Source: DASRDU01 sp035652435
Lineage (GTDB): Bacteria > Acidobacteriota > Blastocatellia > RBC074
Length of the DNA: 64,000 nucleotides
Direction: 5' to 3'
NCBI GenBank assembly: GCA_035652435.1
Contig: DASRDU010000178.1
Coordinates: 1-64,000 of the forward strand
The notes below the pieces were generated by a model, which saw only the letters and a list, made by a program, of their open reading frames with translations, was not told the origin of the DNA and did not search any database. Of this stretch, positions 27,481 through 36,068 are shown one piece after another (positions within the stretch are counted from its first letter, which is position 1; each line of letters opens with the position of its first letter). Both the position numbers and the translations under genes were made by a program.

Positions 27481-27984
27481 CTACGGTCGCGGTCTCGGGG
27501 GATGTTGTCCGCCTTCGGGCCGCGGGCGCTCTTCGCGCAGCCGATCGAGCCTCGCGCGCTGTTCGGGCGTGAGGACCTGATAGATCGCGGCGTCCTTGCG
27601 CGCCTTCAGGACGATCAGTTCAATTATTGCCTGCGCCTGACTGGCAGCGATTGAGCGAACCTGTGCTTCGTTGAACTGCCCCCTGGCCGTAGCGTCATCG
27701 AGCGCCTTGTGGGCGTCCTCAAGCTGTTTCAGGTAAGGCTCAGCCTTCGCGTCCTCGGCTTCCTCGATGGCTTTGATCTGCTCCTTCTGCGCGTCGGTCA
27801 GATCAAGGAGGCGCAGCAGGAACCCGCCGTCAGGCGGGCCGGGTGGGTGGCGGTGCGGCGGGCCACCGGGTCCCTGGCCGGGGCCCTGGGCTGTTGCCAT
27901 GTTGCCGCGGGTCGCGAAAGCGGTGATGGCGGCGATGCCCAGCAGCATCATGCAAGCGGTGATTACCATGCGGTGAAGTTTCAT
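27481..27984 (-). CDS. Spy/CpxP-family periplasmic protein
   Basis: 167 residues: signal peptide (about 1-26), a Gly/Pro/His-rich segment (HRHPPGPP), then a helical domain with the LTDAQKEQIKAIEE motif and LTPEQRARLDRLREERP, the two LTxxQ-type motifs of the Spy/CpxP/CnrX fold. Such proteins buffer envelope stress or modulate a sensor kinase. AAGGAG is well placed. The gene is divergent from a histidine kinase/OmpR-type regulator pair, matching the enterobacterial cpxP-cpxRA arrangement. Two CpxR-like boxes lie between them. Confidence 0.85.
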   Translation of the reverse strand: MKLHRMVITACMMLLGIAAITAFATRGNMATAQGPGQGPGGPPHRHPPGPPDGGFLLRLLDLTDAQKEQIKAIEEAEDAKAEPYLKQLEDAHKALDDATARGQFNEAQVRSIAASQAQAIIELIVLKARKDAAIYQVLTPEQRARLDRLREERPRPEGGQHPPRPRP

Positions 27985-28077
27985 GATTCTGGTCTCCTTA
28001 TGGTTTGAAATTGACGTTCACCATTGCTCGGAACCTCTGAGGAAACTTTCCTGTTACTGCCTGTCCTGTCTGATGCG

Positions 28078-28083
28078 ACTATA
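28078..28083 (-). promoter_or_regulatory. Possible -10 element of the Spy-like gene
   Basis: TATAGT on the minus strand, 94 bases before the start codon. No -35 consensus lies 17 bases upstream, but the CpxR-like box at 28107-28122 lies close to where one would be, as expected for an activator-dependent promoter. Confidence 0.4.
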
Positions 28084-28106
28084 CGTCAGAAGGGAGGGTG
28101 GCCGCG

Positions 28107-28152
28107 GTAAACCCTTCGTAAACAAACCGGCGCTTTGTAAAGATTGGGTAAA
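28107..28152. promoter_or_regulatory. Two CpxR-like boxes (GTAAA-N6-GTAAA)
   Basis: Four GTAAA words occur at 28107, 28118, 28137 and 28148, forming two direct-repeat pairs, each with a 6-base spacer and an 11-base period. The known CpxR box is GTAAA-N(4-8)-GTAAA. They lie in the divergent region between the Spy-like gene and the kinase/OmpR-type regulator genes. Confidence 0.6.
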
Positions 28153-28202
28153 TTCTGTTGCCGCTGGTGTGGTGAGCCACGGGTTTGTGACGGGGGCGGG
28201 TT

Positions 28203-28208
28203 TATAAT
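28203..28208 (+). promoter_or_regulatory. TATAAT -10 element of the kinase gene, possibly leaderless
   Basis: A perfect TATAAT ends 7 bases before the ATG at 28216, so transcription could begin at or near the start codon. There is no ribosome site, and the only -35-like sequence is weak. A short GGGCGG/CCGCCC hairpin (about 28195-28214) surrounds it. Confidence 0.5.
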
Positions 28209-28215
28209 CCGCCCC

Positions 28216-30171
28216 ATGTTGCTCTCGCGTTTCGGATCAAAGTGGCTGGTCGTGGCCTGCTGTGCGCTGCTCGTGCTGCTCGCACTGGCGGCGGTCGCGC
28301 AGTATCGCTGGATCAATCGCGTCAGCGAGGCCGACCGGCGGCAGCGCCACGAACTGCTGGAGACGGCGCTCCGCGGCTTCCGAAATGAATTTGACGCGAT
28401 CCTGCGGGAGCCGATCCGCATCTATCGCCCGACTCCCGGGCTGCGCCCCGGGACGGCAGTCGAGCCTTACCTCTCTCAGCGGATCAGGCAATGGCAGAGC
28501 GAGTCCGGTCACCCGCAACTGCTCGACGAGGTCTGTTTCGGGGTCGAAGCGGCCGACGGCATCATCTTCAAACACCGGCGCGTGGGCGACGGGCAATTTG
28601 TTGTGGAAGCGTGGCCGGATGAACTGGCGCAGTATCGCACGATCCTCGAAAAGCGTTTGCGCCTGCCCGGCGGAGAGCCCCCACTGTTCCCGAGGGGCCA
28701 TGCCTGGGAACTGGTTGATGGCCGCCCGGTCCTCATCTTCCCTCTGGTCGAAGATTCACATGGCCGCGACGCGCGGGACGAGCCGCCCGTGCGGCCTGAT
28801 GGCCGCTCGCTGCTGCGCTCGCTCGCGCCGCATCCGGCCCGGCCGCCGGGGCGCGCGCCGGAGTTGAAAGGCTGGTGCTTTCTGGAATTCGATCCGGGGT
28901 ACGTGCGGCAACATCTGCTCCCCGACCTGATCGAGCGCCATTTCGGGCCGGGCTGGCCGGACAATTATCAGCTGGCCGTGATCACCAGCGCCCCTCCACG
29001 CATCATTTACCGGTCGAATGCGGCGCTCGCGGCGGATGCGCTCTCATCGGTTGACGCCCGAACGGTGATCTTCAGCCGGCAGGCGCAGGGCTCCGGCATA
29101 GAACCCGGGCCGGGAGGAATGGGCCCCGAGCGCCGCCCGCCACCTCCACGCCCGGGTGACGGGCCGGACCAGCGCAGAGGATTTGGCCCGCCACCGAATC
29201 TTCCCCCAGACCGGAGGCCGGAGCAGTTGCCCGAGCGAAGACCTGAACCGGACGACTGGCAGCTTGTGGTGAAATACAATTCAGGATCGCTCGACGCGGC
29301 GGTGGATCAGGCCCGGTGGCGCAACCTCGCCCTGAGCTTCGGCGTGCTGCTGATCCTCGCCGGCAGCATCGCGATGCTCATGCTCGCGACGCAGCGCGCC
29401 CGCCGGCTCGCGCGCCAGCAGATGGAATTCGTGGCCGGCGTCTCGCACGAACTGCGCACGCCGCTCGCGGTGATCCAGTCAACCAGCTACAACCTCGCCA
29501 AAGGGATGATCGGCGACGCGCGCCGGGTGCAGCAGTACGGCGAGGTGATCCAGCAGGAGGCGCGGCGCCTCATCAATCAGGTCGAACAGATGCTCGGCTT
29601 CGCGGGCATCCAGTCGGGGCGCCAGCATTACGACCTGCAGCCGACGCGAGTCGCTGAAATCATCGAACGCGCGCTGGCGGAATACGCCGCCGACTTTGCC
29701 GCGGGCGGGTGGCAGGTCGAGTGCGAGGTCGAAGCGGATTTGCCGCAGGTGCGGGCCGACGCGCAGGCGCTCGAGAGCGCGATCAGGAACCTGCTCGAGA
29801 ACGCCCTCAAATATGCGGCGCAGGGCAGACGCCTCATCATCAGCGCGAGCGCCGCGAAGAACGGCGGGCGCAGGGAGGTGCAGATCGCCGTCGCGGATCG
29901 CGGCCCCGGCATTGACGCGGCGGATTTGCCGCACGTTTTCGAGCCGTTCTACCGCGGCAGGAAAGCATGGGACTCGGCCGTCCCCGGCACCGGCCTGGGC
30001 CTGAGCCTCGTCGAGCGCCACGTGCGGGCCCACGGCGGGCGCGTCACGGTCGAGGCTTCGCCGGGGCAGGGGACCACATTCACTTTGCATCTGCCCGCGC
30101 TCGAACCGGCAGGGCGCGGCCAGATGACGGACACATCCGATGAAATACAAAGTCCTGTTGGTGGAAGATGA
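28216..30171 (+). CDS. Sensor histidine kinase (HisKA/HATPase), CpxA-like by context
   Basis: 651 residues from the ATG at 28216. Membrane helix 1 (about 9-32, WLVVACCALLVLLALAAVAQYRW), an extracytoplasmic domain ending in a Pro/Arg-rich stretch (ERRPPPPRPGDGPDQRRG), membrane helix 2 (LSFGVLLILAGSIAMLMLAT), then HisKA with FVAGVSHELRTPLAVIQS and HATPase with NLLENALKYA, DRGPGID and GTGLGLSLVERHVRAHGG. No clear HAMP domain. The stop overlaps the regulator gene by 32 bases, so the two are coupled. A longer start at 28144 would read through the promoter region. Confidence 0.9.
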   Translation: MLLSRFGSKWLVVACCALLVLLALAAVAQYRWINRVSEADRRQRHELLETALRGFRNEFDAILREPIRIYRPTPGLRPGTAVEPYLSQRIRQWQSESGHPQLLDEVCFGVEAADGIIFKHRRVGDGQFVVEAWPDELAQYRTILEKRLRLPGGEPPLFPRGHAWELVDGRPVLIFPLVEDSHGRDARDEPPVRPDGRSLLRSLAPHPARPPGRAPELKGWCFLEFDPGYVRQHLLPDLIERHFGPGWPDNYQLAVITSAPPRIIYRSNAALAADALSSVDARTVIFSRQAQGSGIEPGPGGMGPERRPPPPRPGDGPDQRRGFGPPPNLPPDRRPEQLPERRPEPDDWQLVVKYNSGSLDAAVDQARWRNLALSFGVLLILAGSIAMLMLATQRARRLARQQMEFVAGVSHELRTPLAVIQSTSYNLAKGMIGDARRVQQYGEVIQQEARRLINQVEQMLGFAGIQSGRQHYDLQPTRVAEIIERALAEYAADFAAGGWQVECEVEADLPQVRADAQALESAIRNLLENALKYAAQGRRLIISASAAKNGGRREVQIAVADRGPGIDAADLPHVFEPFYRGRKAWDSAVPGTGLGLSLVERHVRAHGGRVTVEASPGQGTTFTLHLPALEPAGRGQMTDTSDEIQSPVGGR

Positions 30172-30841
30172 GCCGGGCCTCGTGCTGGCTCTGACCGACC
30201 TTCTGGTCAATGAAGGCTATCAGGTGGAAGCCGCGACGGACGGCGAGGCGGGGTTGCGTCTGGCGAGCGGTGGAGACTTTGACCTGCTCATCCTGGACGT
30301 CAGGCTCCCGGGGAAGAACGGCTTTGACGTCTGCCGCGATCTCAGGCAGCGCGGGATTCAGACGCCCATTCTCATGCTCACCGCGCGCGGTCAGGTGATT
30401 GACAAAGTCCTGGGCCTGAAGCTGGGCGCCGATGATTACCTGACCAAACCCTATGAGCCGATGGAACTGCTGGCCCGCGTGGAAGCGCTGCTGCGCAGGG
30501 GCGCCGCGTCCGCGGCCAGGCTGACCGACGCTTTCCAGTTCGGCCCCGTCGAGGTTGATTTCCGGAAGATCGAAGTCCGCCGGCACGGCCAGCCGGTCGA
30601 ACTGACGGCGCGGGAGTTTGAGCTGCTCCGCTACCTGATCGCCGAGCGCGGGGCCACCGTGACGCGCAGCCAGTTGCTGCGCGAAGTGTGGGGCTACGGC
30701 GGGGAGGCGATGACGCGGACCGTGGATGTTCACATCGGGTTGCTCAGACAGAAGCTGGAAGATGACGCCGCCAGCCCGCGTCATTTCCTGACGGTGCGCG
30801 GCCACGGTTACCGGTTCGTGGCGCAAAACGACGATGACTGA
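30140..30841 (+). CDS. OmpR/PhoB-family response regulator
   Basis: 233 residues. Receiver domain with Glu9-Asp10, phospho-acceptor Asp in ILDVRLPGKNG (about residue 52) and Lys in YLTKPYEP; C-terminal winged helix (about 135-230) with LTAREFELLRYL, RSQLLREVWGY, TRTVDVHIGLLRQKL and VRGHGYRF. It forms a pair with the overlapping kinase gene. The likely targets are the GTAAA boxes upstream of its own operon and of the Spy-like gene. Confidence 0.93.
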   Translation: MKYKVLLVEDEPGLVLALTDLLVNEGYQVEAATDGEAGLRLASGGDFDLLILDVRLPGKNGFDVCRDLRQRGIQTPILMLTARGQVIDKVLGLKLGADDYLTKPYEPMELLARVEALLRRGAASAARLTDAFQFGPVEVDFRKIEVRRHGQPVELTAREFELLRYLIAERGATVTRSQLLREVWGYGGEAMTRTVDVHIGLLRQKLEDDAASPRHFLTVRGHGYRFVAQNDDD

Positions 30842-30900
30842 ACACAAGCGCGCTGGCAGAGGAGTCACTAACGGATTTGCCGGGCCAGCTGGCAGTTTCG

Positions 30901-33900
30901 TCACCGCCGCATTCTTTTCAGCCCCCACCAGAACGCCCCGACGATGAGCATCCCGGCGCCTGCAAGTGCCGCCGCTTTCAGCGTGGTGTTTGATCGCTGG
31001 TTGTGACGTGGGTTGATGTAGTCTGCTTCGGGATAAGTGCCGGCGGGACCGCCCGGCCCTTCGCGCATCGCCATCTGAATGATCTGCGCCAGGTGGAGCG
31101 CATGGCGATCAGTCGCCTGCGCGATCTGTTCCCGGCAACTGAAGCCGTCGGCGATGATGATCGTGTCCCGACCGGCCTCGCGCACCGCCGGCAACAGGAC
31201 GCGTTCACCGCATTTCATTGCCACGTCGTAATGGTCGCCGCGCTCAAAACCGAACGCGCCCGCCATCCCGCAGCAGCCCGAATCCGGCGTCGCGAAATCC
31301 AGGCCGAGCTGGTTGAATACTGCCTCATCATCGTCCATTTTCATGATTGATTTGTGGTGGCAGTGCCCATGTACGAGCGCCCCGCGATTCAGTTGCGGCG
31401 GCCGGAAGTGCGGCGCTTTCTGGTTGAGGAACTCGCCGAGCAGGAACGTCTGCTGACTTAATCGCTTCGCATTTTCATCGTCGGGGAAGAAGTTAACCAG
31501 CTCATCGCGGAAGACCGAGGCGCAGCTCGGTTCGAGTACGACCACCGGCACGCCCGCTTCAATCGGCCCTTTGAGCGCGTCGAGCGTCTGACGCAGCAGG
31601 CCTTTCGCCTCATCGAGCATGCCCCAGTCGTGGAGCGGGCGGCCACAGCACAGATTCATCATCGGCACTTCGGCGCGGAAGTCGGCCGCTTCGAGGACTT
31701 CCAGGGCGGCCTCGGCGGTCTGCGGGTGGAAGTGGTTATTGAAAGTGTCGGCCCACAGGATCACCCGCGGCCTGCCGTCATTGCGCGGCCCGCGCCGGCG
31801 GAACCATTGTTTGAAGGTGTAAGGAGCGAAGGCCGGGATTTCACGGTTCGGGTGGATGCCGGCGACCGCTTTCGCGAGTGTGCCGAAGACCGGGGCGTGA
31901 GTGAAGAAGTTGGCGAGGCGGGGCGCGAGTGCGGCGAGCCGCGCCCACAGGTGGATGTGGCCCATCGTCCACGCCGTCCGCGGTCGCAGTCTGCCTTCGT
32001 AGTAATGCGACAGGAACTCAGCTTTGTAAGTGGCCATATCCACCTGCACGGGGCATTCACCCCTGCACCCCTTGCACGCGAGGCACAGGTCGAGCGCCTC
32101 TTTCACCGCCTCGCTCTGCCAGCCGCCTCTGACCGGGTCGCCGCGCAGCATCTCCGAGAGCAGGCGCGCGCGGCCCCGCGTCGAGTGCTTCTCTTCGAGC
32201 GTCACCATGTAGCTCGGGCACATCGTCCCGCCAGCGTGACGGCGGCAGACGCCCGCGCCGACACAGCGCTCGGCCGCGTAAGCGAAACTGCGCCGGTCGT
32301 CGGGGAATTGAAAGTGCGTTTTCAGCTCGGGCGGGTGATACGCGACGCCCCAGCGCAGATTTTCATCCACGCGGTAAGGCGCGACGAGCTTGCCGGGGTT
32401 CATCTTCCATTCGGGGTCCCAGATCGCTTTGAACTGGTGGAAGGCTTCGACCATCTCGTCGCCGAACATCTTCGGCAGCAGCTCGCCGCGCGCCTGCCCG
32501 TCGCCGTGTTCGCCCGAAAATGAGCCGCCGTGACTGACGACGAGGTCGGCGGCCTCTTCGAGAAACGAGCGGAATTTTCTGATGCCGTCAGCCGTTTCGA
32601 GGTCGAAGGTCAGCCGTGTGTGGACGCACCCGTCGCCGAAGTGGCCGTAGAGCGGGCCGTGATAATCATACTTTTCGAGCAGTTCGTGCAGCCCGCGCAG
32701 GTAGTGGCCGAGCCGGTCGGGCGGCACGGCGGAATCTTCCCACCCCTCGTGATTGTCCGGCTCGCCCGGGATGCGCGCGGTCGCGCCCAGGCCCTCCTCG
32801 CGCAGGTTCCAGATGACTCGCTCCTGTTTCGGGTCATCGAAAAGTTTCATCGAACCCGCTCGCCCCCCGCGCTTGAGTTCAGCCATCAGCCGGCGCGCCT
32901 TCTCGTCGGCCTCCTCCCTGGTGTCGCCGCCGAATTCGGCGAGGAGCCAGGCTTTGCCTTCCGGCATCAGCTCCATATTCTTCGGGTGCATGCCCTTCTT
33001 CTTCATATCGAGGATGAACTCGTCGTCGAGCCCTTCCAGCCCGGTGGGCTTGTGCCTGAGTACTTCGGTCACGTGATCGCCGGCGGCGAAGATGTCCGGA
33101 TAACCCAGCACCAGCAGCGAGCGCACGGGCGGGCTGGGCACGAGCTGCGCGGTGATTTCCAGCACCATCACGCAGGTGCATTCCGAACCGACGAGCGCGC
33201 GCGCCACGTTGAATCCATTCTCCGGCAGCAGCTCGGGCAGGTTGTAGCCGGAGACGCGGCGCGGGATCCGGGGGAAGCGTTGCCGGATCAGGTCGGCGTA
33301 GCGGTCGCGGAAATTTTTCAGCTGCGCGTAAATCTCGCCGCGCCGCCCGCCCGCGCCGATGATCCGCACAAGCTCCTGGTCGCTCGTGCGCCCGACGCGC
33401 ATCTGTGTGCCGTCGTAAGTGAGGATTTCAAGCTCTTCGATGTTGTCCGAGGTGCGGCCCGCCATCACCGAATGAATCCCGCACGAGTTGTTGCCGACCA
33501 TCCCGCCGAGCGTGTTGCGGTTGTGTGTCGCCGGGTCAGGGCCGAAGGTGAGGTGGTGCCGCTCCGCCGCGTCGCGCAGCGTGTCCAGGACGCAGCCCGG
33601 CTCGACGCGGGCGAGTTTCTTTTCCGGATTGAGTCCGATGACGTTGTGCAGGTATTTCGAGAAATCAATCATGACCGCGACGTTGACGCTCTGGCCGGGG
33701 ATGCCCGTGCCGCCGCCGCGCGCGAGGATCGGCGCGCCGTAACGGCGGCAGGCCGCGACCGTCTGAATGACATCCTCCCTGCTTTTCGGAATGACCACGC
33801 CAATCGGGACCTGCCGGTAGTTGGAGGCGTCAGCGGAGTAGAGAGCGCGGTCGCCGTCGCTGAAGCGCACTTCGCCACTGATGATTGAGCGCAGCTCATG

Positions 33901-34002
33901 CTCCAGCGCGGCGGCGTCAACCGTGATCGTCCGGGTCACGCCGGTTTGCAGGTGGTGATGAAACTGTGTCGGTGGAGTCTTGATGCGGATTGCTGTTGCC
34001 AT
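30901..34002 (-). CDS. FAD-binding and Fe-S oxidoreductase (D-lactate/glycolate dehydrogenase-like)
   Basis: 1033 residues combining three parts. The N-terminal FAD-linked oxidase domain (about 35-260) has ILARGGGTGIPGQS and NTLGGMVGNNSCGIHS; the FAD-oxidase C-terminal domain includes GHFGDGCVHTRLTFD and SFSGEHGDGQARG. Next are two 4Fe-4S clusters (CVGAGVCRRHAGGTMCPSY and CLACKGCRGECPVQVD), then two CCG domains (CCGRPLHDWG, HCHHKS, SGCCGMAGAFG). This is the fused GlcDEF/Dld-II-like type that passes electrons to quinone. Unusually, it ends in a single membrane helix (LKAAALAGAGMLIVGAFWWGLK), probably anchoring it to the inner membrane. It is the last gene of an operon with a ZIP transporter and a LarA-like protein. 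Confidence 0.92.
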   Translation of the reverse strand: MATAIRIKTPPTQFHHHLQTGVTRTITVDAAALEHELRSIISGEVRFSDGDRALYSADASNYRQVPIGVVIPKSREDVIQTVAACRRYGAPILARGGGTGIPGQSVNVAVMIDFSKYLHNVIGLNPEKKLARVEPGCVLDTLRDAAERHHLTFGPDPATHNRNTLGGMVGNNSCGIHSVMAGRTSDNIEELEILTYDGTQMRVGRTSDQELVRIIGAGGRRGEIYAQLKNFRDRYADLIRQRFPRIPRRVSGYNLPELLPENGFNVARALVGSECTCVMVLEITAQLVPSPPVRSLLVLGYPDIFAAGDHVTEVLRHKPTGLEGLDDEFILDMKKKGMHPKNMELMPEGKAWLLAEFGGDTREEADEKARRLMAELKRGGRAGSMKLFDDPKQERVIWNLREEGLGATARIPGEPDNHEGWEDSAVPPDRLGHYLRGLHELLEKYDYHGPLYGHFGDGCVHTRLTFDLETADGIRKFRSFLEEAADLVVSHGGSFSGEHGDGQARGELLPKMFGDEMVEAFHQFKAIWDPEWKMNPGKLVAPYRVDENLRWGVAYHPPELKTHFQFPDDRRSFAYAAERCVGAGVCRRHAGGTMCPSYMVTLEEKHSTRGRARLLSEMLRGDPVRGGWQSEAVKEALDLCLACKGCRGECPVQVDMATYKAEFLSHYYEGRLRPRTAWTMGHIHLWARLAALAPRLANFFTHAPVFGTLAKAVAGIHPNREIPAFAPYTFKQWFRRRGPRNDGRPRVILWADTFNNHFHPQTAEAALEVLEAADFRAEVPMMNLCCGRPLHDWGMLDEAKGLLRQTLDALKGPIEAGVPVVVLEPSCASVFRDELVNFFPDDENAKRLSQQTFLLGEFLNQKAPHFRPPQLNRGALVHGHCHHKSIMKMDDDEAVFNQLGLDFATPDSGCCGMAGAFGFERGDHYDVAMKCGERVLLPAVREAGRDTIIIADGFSCREQIAQATDRHALHLAQIIQMAMREGPGGPAGTYPEADYINPRHNQRSNTTLKAAALAGAGMLIVGAFWWGLKRMRR

Positions 34003-34041
34003 TGTTCACTCTCAATGATGATGAAATAAGGGCCGGGCGAT

Positions 34042-34803
34042 TCATCCGCCCAGCTTCGACAGGATGAAGGCCGCGAGAAAGCCGGCGACCGTGATCAGGC
34101 CGGCGAAATTGTGCGCCTGCTCGAATGCCTCGGGGATCATAGTGTCCACGAGCATCGCGAGGATCGCCCCCGCCGCCACGGCCGTCGTGGCCGCGATCAC
34201 GTCCGGCGGGAAGCCGCGGAAGACCGCGTACCCGGCGAGCGCCGACAGTCCCGAGACAATCGCGATGCCTCCCCACACGCCGAAGACGTAGCGGATCGGG
34301 CGCCCGGCTCTCTTCATCCCCGCGGAACTCGACAGCCCTTCGGGGATGTTTGAGAGGAAGATCGCCGCCACCGCGACCGCACTCACGGCCCCTCCCTCGA
34401 TCATGCTGACGCCGATCACGATGGATTCCGGGATGCCGTCCAGTAAGGCGCCGACCGCGATGGCGAGGCCGCTGCCGCTGTCTTCCGACTCGGACGGCTG
34501 CTGATTGCCGGAACGCTTGCGGTGCTTTGCGCCCTTCCGCGCGAGGTACCAGTTGGCCGCCGTGTAAACGGCCGCGCCGCCCAGGAATCCGGCCGCGGTC
34601 GAGTCAAAGCCGCCCCGCTGGTAAGCCTCGTCCATCAGGTCGAAGGAGAGCGCCGAAATCAGCACGCCGCTCCCGAAGGCCATGACCCCCGCGATCAGCC
34701 GCTGCGGCACGCGCGCGAAATAACCGACCGCCGCCCCGACGAGCAGCGCCGACCCGGCGACGAAACCCCGGAACCCCGCTTGTAACCAGACGGGCGTATT
34801 CAA
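34042..34803 (-). CDS. ZIP-family metal transporter-like membrane protein
   Basis: 253 residues with about eight membrane helices and a charged cytoplasmic loop (ARKGAKHRKRSGNQQPSESEDSG). ZIP signatures are present in altered form: LLDGIPESIVIG and LSNIPEGLSSSAG, where the usual His-Asn-x-Pro-Glu has lost its His in both copies (Asp-Gly and Ser-Asn instead), plus DTMIPEAFE near the end. Metal binding may therefore differ from that of zinc-type ZIPs. Its start overlaps the LarA-like stop by 4 bases (ATGA), indicating translational coupling. Nickel, needed by LarA-type enzymes, is a possible substrate; that is inference from position. Confidence 0.8.
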   Translation of the reverse strand: MNTPVWLQAGFRGFVAGSALLVGAAVGYFARVPQRLIAGVMAFGSGVLISALSFDLMDEAYQRGGFDSTAAGFLGGAAVYTAANWYLARKGAKHRKRSGNQQPSESEDSGSGLAIAVGALLDGIPESIVIGVSMIEGGAVSAVAVAAIFLSNIPEGLSSSAGMKRAGRPIRYVFGVWGGIAIVSGLSALAGYAVFRGFPPDVIAATTAVAAGAILAMLVDTMIPEAFEQAHNFAGLITVAGFLAAFILSKLGG

Positions 34804-36068
34804 AACAGATTGCCAGCCTCATCGAACGCCATCGGGGCGGGTTGCCCAATCACGCTCAGCTTCGGATTCTGCCCGACTTCAGCGAGCAGCGCTTCGGAGA
34901 CCCACATCTCGTCGAGTGCCGCGGTATTCCTGATGCGGCACAGCCGCGGCGCGTCCCCGGCCAGCGCCGAATAGAGCGCGACCTCTATGGCCTCGCGGTC
35001 GGAAGGGAGGGCGAGCGGCAGGCACCCTTCGCGCGTGTTGCTGCCCGGTTCGGTGGCCGTCAGGATGTTGACGTAACTGACCGCCGCGTCATACGCGCCT
35101 GCAAACCGCCGGGTCGTGAAATCGGCGAGGCCGATCCCGATGCCGTTGCCGAGCGAGGGCGCGGTCAGCGAGAGGACGACGATCCGGCGGAACTCCGGGA
35201 TGCGCGGGCCGCCCGAGACGCGCCAGCGCCCGATCACGTTGGGGTCCATCCCCGCGCCCGAAATGTTCTTGCCGAGTTCATCCACGACCAGCACGTCCAG
35301 ATCCTGAAAGGGAATCGTCGCGAGGTGGGATTTGGCGACGCGGAGCAGGCGAGTGTCCGCTTCCAGAAAAGCCTCGTAGCTCGGCGACACGACTTCGATC
35401 ACGACCGGGTGCCGGTAACCGTTCTCGACGACGGCCACGCCGCACAGAATTTTTGACGTGGCCAGTTGCAGCTTCGGCACGGCGCGGACCGAATCCCACA
35501 GTCCGTGATTGTGCGCTTCCTGCGCGCCGCGCTGCTTGCCCAGACCGACTGTGGCCATCTTGAGCGGCCCCGAAGCCAGTTCGCCTGCCGACTCGGGGTG
35601 CGTCTTCACTCTCCCCAGGACGATGACACCGTCGGCATCAAAAGCGTTCTTATCGAAATGCGCGACCGCGCCATTTTCGGCCCTGCCCAGTCCGACCGTT
35701 CCCATCGTCGCTTCAATCGGCGCCCCGATGCTCTCTTCCGTCACGCCGAGCCGCTCCAGAATCTCGCGCTGACCTTCGGGCGTGGCCCCGCCGTGACTGC
35801 CCATCGCGGGGATGATGAAGGGCCGTCCGCCGGCCTCTTTGATTGCGTCAGCGATGCCTGAGAGCAGGTCAATGAAACCGCCCGTGCCGCGACTGCAGGC
35901 GGTGATCGCAATTCGCGCGCCCGGTTTGATGCGGTCGCGCAGCCCTGCATCGGCCAGCCGCCGCCGCGTTTCGCCGCGGACGTCCGCGATGTGTTCGGCG
36001 GGCAGGTGCTGCCGGACGCGGGCCACCCTGGGGGCGGCGTTCCCCGGATAGGACATTGTTTCTCTCAT
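34800..36068 (-). CDS. LarA-like protein (lactate racemase N-terminal domain, DUF2088)
   Basis: 422 residues. It shows the LarA N-terminal fold with AITACSRGTGGFIDLL and the family motif PAMGSHGGATPEGQ, then VIVLGRVKTHPESAG and KMATVGLGKQRGAQEAHNHG. True LarA uses a nickel-pincer cofactor bound to a Lys and His; a Lys (GRVKTH) and several His are present, but I cannot confirm the exact residues. Many DUF2088 proteins act on other 2-hydroxy acids. The accessory genes larB, larC and larE are not in the window. It heads the operon with the ZIP and FAD/Fe-S genes. AAGG lies about 9 bases before the start. Confidence 0.85.
   Translation of the reverse strand: MRETMSYPGNAAPRVARVRQHLPAEHIADVRGETRRRLADAGLRDRIKPGARIAITACSRGTGGFIDLLSGIADAIKEAGGRPFIIPAMGSHGGATPEGQREILERLGVTEESIGAPIEATMGTVGLGRAENGAVAHFDKNAFDADGVIVLGRVKTHPESAGELASGPLKMATVGLGKQRGAQEAHNHGLWDSVRAVPKLQLATSKILCGVAVVENGYRHPVVIEVVSPSYEAFLEADTRLLRVAKSHLATIPFQDLDVLVVDELGKNISGAGMDPNVIGRWRVSGGPRIPEFRRIVVLSLTAPSLGNGIGIGLADFTTRRFAGAYDAAVSYVNILTATEPGSNTREGCLPLALPSDREAIEVALYSALAGDAPRLCRIRNTAALDEMWVSEALLAEVGQNPKLSVIGQPAPMAFDEAGNLF

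Noticed and set aside
31630..33888. Two long + strand frames (297 and 452 codons) antisense to the FAD/Fe-S gene
   Set aside because: The minus-strand protein has complete FAD, Fe-S and CCG motifs; the antisense frames have none.
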